Positions 33,503-33,580 of a stretch of DNA of 33,580 nucleotides are shown piece by piece. Where the stretch lies: the NCBI RefSeq assembly GCF_000513135.1, contig NZ_BAUV01000044.1:1-33580 (forward strand), in the 5' to 3' direction. The stretch's first letter is position 1. Every line of letters begins with the position of its first letter. Source of the stretch: Halalkalibacter akibai JCM 9157. Lineage in GTDB: Bacteria; Bacillota; Bacilli; Bacillales; Bacillaceae_D. The notes below the pieces were generated by a model, which was not told the DNA's origin, did no database searches, and worked only from the letters and a program-made list of their open reading frames with translations. Position numbers and translations under genes: made by a program.

Positions 33503-33580
33503 CATTGAATTTCTTGCTAAATTAGCAATTTCAGTTTAACACTTGTATTAATATAAATTTAACTTACCTAATTGGAGGAG

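Overview
This window looks like a low-GC, spore-forming member of the Bacillaceae. The evidence is a Spo0E-type phosphatase, SpoIID and SpoIIP engulfment proteins, a DUF3231 remnant, strong GGAGG-type ribosome binding sites, frequent TTG starts and many U-rich intrinsic terminators. I cannot name the species.

Layout. (1) 0-5.7 kb: a Spo0E-like gene and an unknown partner on the minus strand, then a membrane PAS-GGDEF-EAL protein, a chemoreceptor and a CBO0543-like membrane protein on the plus strand. (2) 5.8-12.7 kb: a small minus-strand gene, then a Tn7-like transposition module, tnsA-tnsB-tnsC, followed after a hairpin by a tnsD/tniQ gene. TnsB and TnsC keep their catalytic motifs, but TnsA appears to have lost key nuclease residues. 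(3) 12.9-17.6 kb: an acetyltransferase lacking the usual catalytic His, then a decay zone with DUF3231 and GGDEF remnants, two large hairpins and a GC-richer structured stretch. (4) 17.6-23.4 kb: a secreted-protein gene and a type II CBASS anti-phage locus. CD-NTase, Cap2 (E2-E1) and Cap3 (JAB) form a minus-strand operon. A membrane-SAVED effector is transcribed divergently. (5) 23.8-27.2 kb: a HicB-CPCC fusion, an HTH/PIN toxin-antitoxin-like pair with a broken PIN gene, a stand-alone sigma-70 region-2-like protein, and a proteasome-beta-like Ntn hydrolase whose predicted start places Thr directly after Met. (6) 27.6-33.6 kb: spoIID-like gene, two Nudix hydrolases, a frameshifted spoIIP-like gene with a small membrane-protein partner, a truncated nucleotidyltransferase, and an XRE-methyltransferase fusion.

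How it fits together. A Tn7-like module next to a CBASS locus and toxin-antitoxin debris is typical of a defence or accessory island, and the CBASS genes could be transposon cargo. I could not locate both transposon ends, so this is inference. In CBASS, phage sensing would make the CD-NTase synthesise a cyclic nucleotide. The SAVED domain would bind it and the membrane segments would damage the membrane. Cap2 would prime the CD-NTase by conjugation, and Cap3 would reverse this. The most interesting items are the divergent CBASS layout with an altered Cap3 metal site, the degenerate TnsA, and the divergent sigma-like/Ntn-hydrolase pair.
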